Below, piece by piece: positions 17,572-25,206 of a DNA stretch of 46,446 nt. The notes below the pieces were generated by a model that was not told the DNA's origin, searched no databases, and worked only from the letters and a program-made list of their open reading frames with translations. Each line of letters begins with the position of its first letter. Position 1 is the first letter of the stretch. The stretch is from Terriglobia bacterium (lineage in GTDB: Bacteria; Acidobacteriota; Terriglobia; Bryobacterales; Bryobacteraceae): NCBI GenBank assembly GCA_020073345.1, contig JAIQFI010000047.1, forward strand, positions 1-46,446, given 5' to 3'. A program made the translations under genes and the position numbers.

Positions 17572-18794
17572 AGCTGCTCCTCACCGGCCTGAACCATCGC
17601 ACGGCGCCTGTGGAGGTGCGCGAGCGCCTGGCGTTCGAGGACAAGGCGTTGCCGCAGGCTTTGGACGACCTGAAGCGCCGCCCGGGGCTGCTTGAAGGGA
17701 TGATCCTTTCCACCTGCAACCGGGTGGAGGTCGCGGTGGCCGCCGACGAACAGGCCGACGTTGAATCGGCCGTCGAAGGGTTTCTGGCCGACTCCAGGCA
17801 CGTCGAACGCGCTTGGGTGACCCCGTATCTCTACCGCTTCGACGGTCCGGAAGCGATTCGACATCTGTTTCGTGTCGCGTCCAGCCTGGATTCGATGGTC
17901 GTGGGCGAGCCGCAGATTCTTGGGCAGATGAAATCGGCCTACGCGTTGGCCAAGGAGCATGGCGCTGTGGGAGGATTCCTCGGTCAGGTGATCGACCGGG
18001 CGCTGAGCGTCGCCAAGCGCGTGCGCTCGGAGACCGACATCGGGCAAAGCGCGGTTTCGGTGAGCTACGCCGCGGTGGAACTGGCTCGCGAGATCTTCGG
18101 CAAGCTGCAAGGCAAGAAGGTCCTGGTGATCGGTGCCGGAAAGATGGCCGAGAGCGCCGCGCGTCATCTGCGCCGCGCGGGAGTTTCGGAAATCCTGGTG
18201 ACCAATCGCACCCGCGAACGCGCCGTTGGGATGGCTGAAGAAGTCGGCGGCCGCGTAATCGAGTACGAATATTTCGAGGACGCCGTGCCGGAAGTCGATA
18301 TCGTTCTGGCATCCAGCGGCGCGCCGCATTTTATCCTGACGCCCGACCAGATGCGCTCGGCGATGAGCAAGCGCCGCAACCGGCCGATGTTCCTGATCGA
18401 CATCGCCGTGCCCCGCAATATCGATCCCGCGGTAAACGAGATCGGGAGCGTGTTCCTGTACGACATCGACGACTTGGGCAAAGTAGTGGACGAGAATCTG
18501 AAGGGCCGGATCGAGACCGCCAAGGACGCCGAGGAGATCGTGCGGGAAGAAGTCGACCGGATGGTCATCCGGCTGAGGACACGCGAGGCGGCTCCCGCCA
18601 TCGCCATGCTGCAGGAAGAAATGGAAATCTGGCGCAGGGGCGAGATTGAGCGCCAGCGTTCCAAGCTCGGAGCCCTGACTCCGCAGCAGGAAGAAGCAAT
18701 CGAAGCGATTACGCGGGGGCTCATGAACAAGGTCAAACACAAGCTGTTTTCCGAACTGAAGCGGCGCACGGCCGGTTCCTCAGGTGACGAGTGA
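17568..18794 (+). CDS. hemA: Glutamyl-tRNA reductase
   Basis: 408 residues. It catalyses NADPH-dependent reduction of glutamyl-tRNA(Glu) to glutamate-1-semialdehyde, the first committed step of C5-pathway tetrapyrrole synthesis. Visible motifs: GLNHRTAPVEVRE at the N-terminus, catalytic Cys50 in STCNRVE, SSLDSMVVGEPQILGQ, and the NADPH loop VIGAGKMAE; the C-terminal helical dimerisation domain is complete. The ATG at 17568 overlaps the hemX stop, and the product starts MKLLLTGLNHRT, as family members do. It overlaps hemC by a GTGA. The N-terminal region contains no sign of degradation or fusion. Confidence 0.96.
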   Translation: MKLLLTGLNHRTAPVEVRERLAFEDKALPQALDDLKRRPGLLEGMILSTCNRVEVAVAADEQADVESAVEGFLADSRHVERAWVTPYLYRFDGPEAIRHLFRVASSLDSMVVGEPQILGQMKSAYALAKEHGAVGGFLGQVIDRALSVAKRVRSETDIGQSAVSVSYAAVELAREIFGKLQGKKVLVIGAGKMAESAARHLRRAGVSEILVTNRTRERAVGMAEEVGGRVIEYEYFEDAVPEVDIVLASSGAPHFILTPDQMRSAMSKRRNRPMFLIDIAVPRNIDPAVNEIGSVFLYDIDDLGKVVDENLKGRIETAKDAEEIVREEVDRMVIRLRTREAAPAIAMLQEEMEIWRRGEIERQRSKLGALTPQQEEAIEAITRGLMNKVKHKLFSELKRRTAGSSGDE

Positions 18795-19681
18795 TCGTTA
18801 TTGGCTCTCGTGGGTCGAAGCTGGCGTTGTGGCAGGCGGAACACATTGCAGCGGCCCTCAAGGCTCTCGGCACGGAAACGCGCATCGACGTCATTAAGAC
18901 CACTGGCGATAAGATTCAGGATGTGCCGCTGGCGCAGTTGGGTGGCAAGGCGCTGTTCACCAAGGAACTCGACGAGGCGCTGTTGAATGGATCGATCGAC
19001 CTGGCGGTGCACAGCATGAAGGATGTGCCCACCGGGCTGCCAGCCGGGTTGACCATCGCCGCGATCCCGGAACGAGAGGAGCCGCGCGACGCGCTGATCG
19101 GCTGCTCGCTAGCAGAGTTGCAAGATGGGTCTTCCATTGGGACGAGTTCACTCAGGCGGCAAGCTCAATTGTTGGCATATCGCCCGCAACTGAACATAGA
19201 GATGTTGCGGGGAAACGTCGACACGCGGCTGCGCAAGCTCGATGAAGGACAATATGATGCGATTGTTCTGGCGGCGGCGGGCCTGCGGCGCTTGGGTTGG
19301 CAGGATCGCATTCGGGAGCTGATCCCGGTGGAGATCATGTGCCCAGCCGTGGGGCAGGGCGCCCTGGCGATCGAAACGCGTGACGACCGCGGCGTGGCGC
19401 ACGAGCTGGTTTCGAAGCTGGATCACCCAGACACTCGTATCGCCGTGACAGCCGAGCGCGCAATGCTCGAAAAGCTGGGCGGCGGATGCCAGGTGCCCAT
19501 CGGCGGTTACGCGTTTCTCGAAAAGGGCGTGATCCAGATGCGTGCGGTGGTCGCTTCGCCTGACGGTACTCATGTCGTCCGCGCGGAACTGTCCGGCGTG
19601 GATCCTTTGAGAACCGGCGCGTCGTTGGGGCGAAACTTGCTGGAGCAGGGCGCCGAGGAGATTCTCCGCGCCATCGTATGA
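18791..19681 (+). CDS. hemC: Hydroxymethylbilane synthase (porphobilinogen deaminase)
   Basis: 296 residues from a GTG start lying inside the hemA stop. The enzyme polymerises four porphobilinogens into hydroxymethylbilane. The N-terminus GSRGSKLALWQAEHI, the SLRRQAQL, LRGNVDTRLRK and GQGALAIE motifs, and the dipyrromethane-cofactor Cys233 in LGGGCQVPIG are all present. The length is normal. Its stop overlaps the following cobA-hemD start (ATGA), so translation is coupled through four consecutive genes. Confidence 0.96.
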   Translation: MIVIGSRGSKLALWQAEHIAAALKALGTETRIDVIKTTGDKIQDVPLAQLGGKALFTKELDEALLNGSIDLAVHSMKDVPTGLPAGLTIAAIPEREEPRDALIGCSLAELQDGSSIGTSSLRRQAQLLAYRPQLNIEMLRGNVDTRLRKLDEGQYDAIVLAAAGLRRLGWQDRIRELIPVEIMCPAVGQGALAIETRDDRGVAHELVSKLDHPDTRIAVTAERAMLEKLGGGCQVPIGGYAFLEKGVIQMRAVVASPDGTHVVRAELSGVDPLRTGASLGRNLLEQGAEEILRAIV

Positions 19682-21141
19682 AAGTTTATTTGGTCGGCGC
19701 TGGCCCGGGCGACCCGGGGCTCATTACTGTCAAGGGTAAAAAGGTCCTGGAGCGTGCCGACGCCGTCCTCTACGACAACCTCGCCAGCGAGCGCCTACTG
19801 GAGCACGCTCCGCCGCGCGCCGAGCGGATCTACGTCGGGAAGAAGCGCGCGCAGCATGAGATGTCGCAGGAGGAAATCTCGGCGCTCATGATCGACCGCG
19901 CTCGCCGCGGCTGGACCGTGGTGCGGCTGAAAGGCGGTGACCCGTTCATCTTCGCGCGGGGCGGGGAAGAGATGGAGGCTCTGGCGGCCGCCGGCATCCC
20001 TTTCGAAATCGTGCCCGGCGTGACAACACCCTTGGGGCTGGCCGCCTACACCGGTGTGCCGTTGACGCATCGCGAGCACACGTCGGCGGTCACCTTCGTC
20101 ACCGGCCACAACGTGGAGGCGATCGACTGGGGCAAGGTCGGCTCAGCCGAAACCGTGGTCCTGTTCATGGGGCTGGTGAACTTTGCCGCCATCGCGCGCG
20201 AGATGATTGCGCGGGGCCGCTCGCCCGAAACGCCGGCTATGGCGGTGCGCTGGGCCACTCGTCCGGATCAGGAGACATTGGTCGGGACTCTGGAGACACT
20301 GCCGGAGCAGATCGTTCAACGGGGCATGAGACCCCCGGCGACCATTGTCATCGGGGAAGTAGTCGCGCTGCGCGACAGGTTCAACTGGTTCGAGCGGCTG
20401 CCGCTGTTCGGGCAAAGAATCGTCGTGACGCGCGACCGGCGTCAGGCGGCTGAGTTGGCCGAGCCCTTGGAGGAACTAGGTGCGGAAGTGCTGTTGCTGC
20501 CCGTGATCGAGATCATCCCTCCAGTTGACTCGGCTCCGCTTGATCGCGCGATCGCTTGCCTCGATACCTATGACTGGCTGATCTTCACCAGCGTGAATGG
20601 CGTTCGCAGTTTCGTCGAACGTCTTGCGGACATAAGAATGTTGCGCGCCAAGGTATGCGCCATCGGTCCTGCGACCGAAGCAGCTATCGAAGCGCTGCAC
20701 ATCAAAGTGGACCGGATGCCCAAGGAGTACGTCGCCGAGAGTTTGCTCGAAGCTCTGGCTGCGGATGATCTCGCGGGCAAACGTATTCTCCTTCCGCGTG
20801 CGGCCGTAGCTCGGGATCTGGTTCCTGTCGAACTTACTCGCCGCGGCGCGATCGTGGATGTCGTCGAGGCGTATCGCACTGTGATTCCCGAGGACGCGTC
20901 CAGTCGCGCACAGGAGGTCCTAGCGCGCAAGCCGCACTGGATCACCTTCACCAGCTCGTCGACGGTTCAGAACTTCGTGGCGGCAGCAGGAGCCGACGCG
21001 CTGTCGGGAGTAAGGATTGCCTCGATTGGTCCGATCACGTCAGCCACGGCGCGGGAGCTTGGTCTTACAGTCGATGTCGAAGCCGATCCGCACACCGTGC
21101 CGGGACTAGTGGCCGCGATCCAGCGCCAGACACACGGTTAA
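19678..21141 (+). CDS. cobA-hemD: Uroporphyrinogen-III C-methyltransferase fused to uroporphyrinogen-III synthase
   Basis: 487 residues. Residues 1-245 are the SAM-dependent methyltransferase (VGAGPGDPGLITVKG, YVGKK, RLKGGDPFIFARGGEE, VPGVTTP, GVPLTHR), which makes precorrin-2. Residues ~250-487 are HemD, with the weakly conserved synthase pattern (IVVTRDRRQAAELAEPLEELGAEV, WLIFTSVNGVRSF, HWITFTSSSTVQNF). HemD closes hydroxymethylbilane to uroporphyrinogen III. The fusion is known in several phyla. It lets one protein supply the branch point between heme and siroheme, and siroheme is needed by the reductase at 7496. Precorrin-2 dehydrogenase/ferrochelatase is not in the window. Confidence 0.95.
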   Translation: MKVYLVGAGPGDPGLITVKGKKVLERADAVLYDNLASERLLEHAPPRAERIYVGKKRAQHEMSQEEISALMIDRARRGWTVVRLKGGDPFIFARGGEEMEALAAAGIPFEIVPGVTTPLGLAAYTGVPLTHREHTSAVTFVTGHNVEAIDWGKVGSAETVVLFMGLVNFAAIAREMIARGRSPETPAMAVRWATRPDQETLVGTLETLPEQIVQRGMRPPATIVIGEVVALRDRFNWFERLPLFGQRIVVTRDRRQAAELAEPLEELGAEVLLLPVIEIIPPVDSAPLDRAIACLDTYDWLIFTSVNGVRSFVERLADIRMLRAKVCAIGPATEAAIEALHIKVDRMPKEYVAESLLEALAADDLAGKRILLPRAAVARDLVPVELTRRGAIVDVVEAYRTVIPEDASSRAQEVLARKPHWITFTSSSTVQNFVAAAGADALSGVRIASIGPITSATARELGLTVDVEADPHTVPGLVAAIQRQTHG

Positions 21142-21143
21142 TA

Positions 21144-21159
21144 CACCTCGTGATACAGT
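21144..21159 (+). promoter_or_regulatory. Possible extended -10 promoter of the csm operon
   Basis: In the 35-base gap before cas10, CACCTCGTGATACAGT contains TG-A-TACAGT, an extended -10 element, with no good -35. A block identical at 13 of 16 positions stands at 26361-26376, just past the csm operon. If used, transcription would start about 11 bases before the cas10 ATG. Read-through from the heme operon is equally possible. Confidence 0.4.
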
Positions 21160-21176
21160 GTTGATTTCGCCTCCGC

Positions 21177-22640
21177 ATGTCCTTGCAGATTTTTCTCGAA
21201 GGGAAGATTTTGGGCGTCGACGACTGCCTCCTGGCGCCGGCGTCCCATGATCCCGACCGGATTTTCACCGGTCGGTCGCATTGGATCAGCCTATTGAGCG
21301 AAGTGCTGCCGCGCGCCCTGCTCGCCGAACTGGGGCTGGCCAAGATTCTGCTCGGATCCAGTGGCGGGAGCCAGTTTCTGCTGGTTCTTCCAGAGGAATC
21401 GCGTGAACCGGCGGAAGCGTTCCTGAGCGCTGCCGCCAGGGAAATCGCGGCGCTGAGCGCGGGTGCGCTCAAGCTGGTCTGGAGCATGACGGAAAACCTG
21501 GGCGATTGGAGCGATGTCCGCCGGCGCCTAGAAGAGACACTCGACCGCGGCCGGCACGCACCCGCGAGCGGGGCTGGTGCGGCATTGTTCGCGGCGGCCG
21601 TCCCCGAGCCGGATCCGGGCATCGACGACTACTTCGCCGGACAGCTCGGTTTTTCGCTGCGTGACGCCGGGACGGTCACCTGGTCGCCGGAAACGCCTGG
21701 CCGCATCCTCACCAGCGGCGGAAAGCACACCTGGCCGTTGACGAATTCCACGGACGCGATCCCCTTTGCTCGTCACGCCGCGCCGAGTGACGACGGCAGC
21801 GAGCCTGCCTCGACCGCCGTACTCGCAGGCCGATCCTCCGGTCTCGCGACGTGGGGCGTTCTCCGCGGCGACGTGGACAACTTCGCCATTCGCATCCATC
21901 GCGCCCAGAGTATCGAAGAGCATATCCAGCTTTCGGTGATGTACAAGCAGTTCTTCGCCGGCGAACTGGAAGTGCTGTGTTCCATGCCCGAGTTCTGGCG
22001 GAAGGTTACCGTGATCTACTCGGGAGGCGACGATTTCGCCGTATATGGCGCCTGGGATGCTTTGATCGGGTTGGCGTCGGAGCTCGAGCGGCTCTTCCGC
22101 CGTTTCGCCGAACAAAACCTGAAGGACTTCGCCGGACCTGAAGGCAAGACCATCAGCATGGCTTTGGCCATGGCGCCCGCCGTAGACGCGTCGCTCGGCG
22201 CGGTGTTCGAAGAAGCCGGGCAGCGCCTGGAAGCGGCCAAATCGGCCGACAAGGATTGCATCTGGCTGCTGGGGCGAACGCTCGAATGGAAACAATTCGC
22301 CGAAGCCGCTTCGCTCAAGGATTTTCTCGGCCGCATGGTCAGCGATTTCGGCTGTTCGCCGCAGTACCTGCGCGATCTGTGCGGCATCTATCGTGAGACG
22401 CAATCGAAAATGTCGAAGAGGCAGGCCCGGCGCATGGGTGGCGAACGGCCGTGGCGGTATCATCGCCGCATCCGCAGGATCCTGAACGCCTCGCGCGCGC
22501 CTGGGCCGGAGCGCGGGGATTATCAGAAAGCCCGCACGGCTTTGATCGCCGATCTGATCGGACGGAGCGCCGTCACCGTCAAGTTGCGGCCAGCGGGCCG
22601 TGTGGCGCTAGAATGGGCGAGGTTGTCCGCCGAAGCCTAA
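21177..22640 (+). CDS. cas10: Compact Cas10/Csm1 lacking the HD nuclease domain
   Basis: 487 residues against roughly 750-850 for typical Csm1. Cas10 is the large subunit of type III CRISPR effectors; its Palm domains make cyclic oligoadenylates when target RNA is bound. Residues ~1-140 resemble Palm1 (LLGSSGGSQFLLVLP, 58-72). Palm2 has GDVDNF (231-236) and the cyclase motif GGDD at 283-286 (VIYSGGDDFAVYG), then a conserved AAK near 353-355. A helical D4-like end begins near 380. The N-terminal HD DNase domain is missing and no CxxC zinc finger is seen, so target-activated DNA cleavage is unlikely while cyclase activity looks possible. It starts 35 bases after hemD with almost no ribosome binding site. 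The family call is strong; the subtype is inferred from the csm2-5 order. Confidence 0.88.
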   Translation: MSLQIFLEGKILGVDDCLLAPASHDPDRIFTGRSHWISLLSEVLPRALLAELGLAKILLGSSGGSQFLLVLPEESREPAEAFLSAAAREIAALSAGALKLVWSMTENLGDWSDVRRRLEETLDRGRHAPASGAGAALFAAAVPEPDPGIDDYFAGQLGFSLRDAGTVTWSPETPGRILTSGGKHTWPLTNSTDAIPFARHAAPSDDGSEPASTAVLAGRSSGLATWGVLRGDVDNFAIRIHRAQSIEEHIQLSVMYKQFFAGELEVLCSMPEFWRKVTVIYSGGDDFAVYGAWDALIGLASELERLFRRFAEQNLKDFAGPEGKTISMALAMAPAVDASLGAVFEEAGQRLEAAKSADKDCIWLLGRTLEWKQFAEAASLKDFLGRMVSDFGCSPQYLRDLCGIYRETQSKMSKRQARRMGGERPWRYHRRIRRILNASRAPGPERGDYQKARTALIADLIGRSAVTVKLRPAGRVALEWARLSAEA

Positions 22641-22652
22641 GAAGGGATTTCA

Positions 22653-23348
22653 ATGGAAGAAGATCAGTCGCAAACACCATCAGTCGAGACTCCGCCGGAG
22701 GCTCCACCTCAAGAAGCGCCCCAGGAACCAAGTCTTGCCCAGGCGCTGGAGATTGCTAAAGCTAAAGCGGAGGCCGAATCTGCCAAGCGCGACGCCGCGC
22801 ATCAAGCCGCCCAGGCGAAACTAGGTGACCGCGAACCGCGGGGGCCTCGCGGGGATCGTCCTCCGCGGCCGCAAGGCGATCGTCCGCAGGGTGGTCCACG
22901 CCGCGAAGGTCGTCCCGATCGGGGACCCGGTGGCGGTCGCGAGGGCGGAGGACGACCGGAAGGGCGGCACGAGGGCAGGCCCGGCGGCGGACGGCCTTTC
23001 GAAGGCTTCGCGGAGATCGAGCTGGAGAAACTGGTCTCCGATAGCCTGTACCTGGATAACCAGGCGCATGCCGTGGTGGCCCGGATGCGGGACATGGACA
23101 GCGGCACCAAGAGCCAGTTGCGGCGTTTGTATAACGCCGTGCGGCGGGCGGTGCGCGCGCCCGAATCCGACCGGCAGCATCAGTTCGTCATGTTGCGGGC
23201 GCGGCTGGCGTACACCATCGCGCGCCATTCGCTACGAAGCCTGGACGCGCTGGAACGCCTGCTGCTGCAAGTCACCCGCAGAAACGACGCGCGCGGATAC
23301 GAGAGATTTAAGGACCTGTTTGAGGCAATCGTTGCCTACAACGAGTAA
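22653..23348 (+). CDS. csm2: Csm2 small subunit with a long Arg/Gly/Pro-rich N-terminal tail
   Basis: 231 residues; ordinary Csm2 has about 120-150. Residues ~120-231 are the helical Csm2 domain (LVSDSLYLDNQA, SQLRRLYNAVRRAV, MLRARLAYTIARH, FKDLFEAIVAYNE). Csm2 forms the inner filament of the Csm complex against the crRNA-target duplex. Residues 1-118 are an acidic Pro-rich start, a charged Ala-rich helix (~30-55) and a disordered stretch of GDRPPRPQGDRP-like and GGGREGGG-like units, resembling RGG RNA-binding tails. The stretch is in frame, the ribosome binding site AAGGGA is at the long start, and no internal start is better. The tail may add nonspecific RNA affinity (inference). Confidence 0.82.
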   Translation: MEEDQSQTPSVETPPEAPPQEAPQEPSLAQALEIAKAKAEAESAKRDAAHQAAQAKLGDREPRGPRGDRPPRPQGDRPQGGPRREGRPDRGPGGGREGGGRPEGRHEGRPGGGRPFEGFAEIELEKLVSDSLYLDNQAHAVVARMRDMDSGTKSQLRRLYNAVRRAVRAPESDRQHQFVMLRARLAYTIARHSLRSLDALERLLLQVTRRNDARGYERFKDLFEAIVAYNE

Positions 23349-23355
23349 AGAGGAT

Positions 23356-24189
23356 ATGAGCGCACACACAGCTCAGACGAAATTGAAGTTGGTCGGCAAG
23401 TTGATTCTCGCCGGCGAAGTACATTGCGAGACAGGCCTGCACATCGGCGCGGGCAAGGGGTCGCTCGAAATCGGCGGCGCCGATAATCCCGTGGTGAAGG
23501 ACGCCTTCGGGCTGCCTTACATTCCGGGCAGCTCGCTGCGGGGCAAGCTCCGCTCGCTGCTCGAGAACTCGCTGGGCGTGACCGGACCTGGCGAGCTGGT
23601 CTATTTGTCCAAGCGCCGCGGCCAGGAAGTGCGGATCCATCAGAGCGACCGTCCGGACGACGAGATCTGCCTGCTGTTCGGCCGCAATCCGGGACGGATG
23701 GAGCGGGTGCAGGGCGAGGCGCTCGAATCGAGCGCGGCCAGCCCCGCGCGTCTGGCGGTCTATGATGCGCCGCTCGATCCCGAGAGCATCACGGCGCAGA
23801 TGCGCGAGAACCTGGACGACGAAATTACCGAAGTCAAGAGCGAAAACGCCATCGATCGGATCACTTCGCAGGCGAATCCGCGGACGCTCGAACGGGTGCC
23901 GGCAGGCGCGCGGTTCCGGGTCCGCATGGTGCTGGATGTTTTGTGCGACGAGGACAAGGCGCTCGCAGCCCGTCTGTTAGAAGGATTGCGTCTGCTCGAG
24001 GACGACGCGCTGGGCGGCGGCGGATCTCGTGGCAGCGGCCGCGTCCGCTTCGCCAACCTCAAGCTGACATGGCGCGGTCGCGGATTCTATTCGTCGGGCG
24101 CCGAGGAATCCGAGCTGGCTGCCGGCGATCTCGGCCAACTGCAATCCGCGGTCAACGATTCTTCCTTCGCCGAAAAGCTCGCGGAATAG
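23356..24189 (+). CDS. csm3: Csm3 (Cas7-group RAMP), backbone and RNase subunit
   Basis: 277 residues from the ATG at 23356, preceded by AGAGGAT. The csm3 frame is also open upstream through csm2, but that part is not coding. Csm3 forms the repeating backbone of type III-A complexes and cuts target RNA at 6-nt steps. The sequence has HIGAGKG, then GGADNPVVKDAFGLPYIPGS with Asp43 aligned to the catalytic Asp of known Csm3 proteins, SSLRGKLRSLLE, and the C-terminal Gly-rich loop GGGGSRGSGRVRF. Target RNA cleavage therefore looks intact. It lies seven bases after csm2. Confidence 0.93.
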   Translation: MSAHTAQTKLKLVGKLILAGEVHCETGLHIGAGKGSLEIGGADNPVVKDAFGLPYIPGSSLRGKLRSLLENSLGVTGPGELVYLSKRRGQEVRIHQSDRPDDEICLLFGRNPGRMERVQGEALESSAASPARLAVYDAPLDPESITAQMRENLDDEITEVKSENAIDRITSQANPRTLERVPAGARFRVRMVLDVLCDEDKALAARLLEGLRLLEDDALGGGGSRGSGRVRFANLKLTWRGRGFYSSGAEESELAAGDLGQLQSAVNDSSFAEKLAE

Positions 24190-24204
24190 ACTCGTGAACC
24201 AACA

Positions 24205-25206
24205 ATGACGTCTGGCTTGCTCATACGCCTCCGGCCCCTAGGGCCCTGGCGCATCGGTCCCGATTCCGGGGATCGCGATCGCGTGGATCGTATCTATCAC
24301 AGCGATTCGCTGTACTCTGCGGTGACGTCCGCCATGGACCGGCTAGGGATGCTGGACGAATGGTTGGAGGCTACCGCCCGTGCACCCGAGCCGGCAGTCC
24401 GCTTCAGCTCTTGTTTCCCTTACCAGGGCGATACGTTGCTGGTGGTGCCACCGCGCAATCTGTGGCCACCGCCGCCGTCGTCCAAGGTTCGCTGGAAAGG
24501 CGCGCGGTTCGTGCCGCTCGGCGTCGTGAAATCGCTCGCTGCTGGCCAGGGATTGTCGGAAGACGGCTGGATCATCGATGGTCCCAGCGAGTGTCTGCTG
24601 CCGTTCAGCACGCCGCCCACTCCGGGGCCGTTCCGCGTCTCGGTGCGATCGAGCGCGGCTGTCGATCGCGAAGGCGCGTCCGTGTCCCCGCATTCGACGG
24701 CGTGCCTCGAATTTACGCCGGGCAGCGGATTATGGTGCGTGGCTCAGTTCAGTAACGACGCTGCGCGAGACCAATGGACCAAGCCACTGACTGCCGCCTT
24801 CCGGCTGCTTTCCGATTCCGGATTCGGCGGAAAGCGATCCCAAGGTTGGGGCCGCGCGGAAATGCCCGAGGTCACCGACAGCTTGGGCGAACTTCAATTC
24901 CATACGGAGGACGGGGCCAACGGAGCCTATTGGCTGCTCTCGCTGTTCCACCCGGCTGCCTCAGATACCGTGGAGTGGTCGCAGGGAAACTACACGCTGA
25001 CCACTCGCGGCGGGCGCGTGGAAAGCGACGCCCGCTGGGGCGATCGCAAGAAACAGACGCGTATGGTCGCGGAAGGCTCGGTGCTGGTAGCCTCGGCTGA
25101 GCCACGCGGATCGGCCGCCGACGTCGCGCCCGAAGGATTTCCGCATCCCGTGTACCGCTCCGGCTTCGCACTGGCCATTCCAATTCCGCTCAGGGTTGTT
25201 TCATGA
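24205..25206 (+). CDS. csm4: Csm4 (Cas5-group RAMP)
   Basis: 333 residues. Csm4 caps the 5'-handle end of the crRNA and contacts Cas10. The HSDSLYSAVTSAMDRLG segment near residues 31-47 corresponds to the HSDTLFSAL motif of Csm4/Cmr3-like proteins, and GFGGKRSQGWGR in the middle is the RAMP Gly-rich loop. No catalytic residues are expected. The gene starts 15 bases after csm3 and its stop overlaps csm5 (ATGA). The length is normal. Confidence 0.88.
   Translation: MTSGLLIRLRPLGPWRIGPDSGDRDRVDRIYHSDSLYSAVTSAMDRLGMLDEWLEATARAPEPAVRFSSCFPYQGDTLLVVPPRNLWPPPPSSKVRWKGARFVPLGVVKSLAAGQGLSEDGWIIDGPSECLLPFSTPPTPGPFRVSVRSSAAVDREGASVSPHSTACLEFTPGSGLWCVAQFSNDAARDQWTKPLTAAFRLLSDSGFGGKRSQGWGRAEMPEVTDSLGELQFHTEDGANGAYWLLSLFHPAASDTVEWSQGNYTLTTRGGRVESDARWGDRKKQTRMVAEGSVLVASAEPRGSAADVAPEGFPHPVYRSGFALAIPIPLRVVS

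Noticed and set aside
17205-18740. A 511-codon antisense frame over hemX/hemA
   Set aside because: It is a shadow of the well-conserved heme genes, with a low-complexity His/Gln-rich translation.
22821-22990. Repetitive GC-rich stretch considered as a CRISPR or minisatellite array
   Set aside because: The units vary in length and sequence and follow the codons for a Gly/Arg/Pro-rich protein tail; there are no regular spacers.
22825-23355. Possible fusion of Csm2 and Csm3, since the csm3 frame is open through csm2
   Set aside because: The upstream part translates to Arg/Trp/Cys-rich noise, while csm2 has its own coherent frame, and ATG 23356 has a ribosome binding site and gives a normal Csm3.
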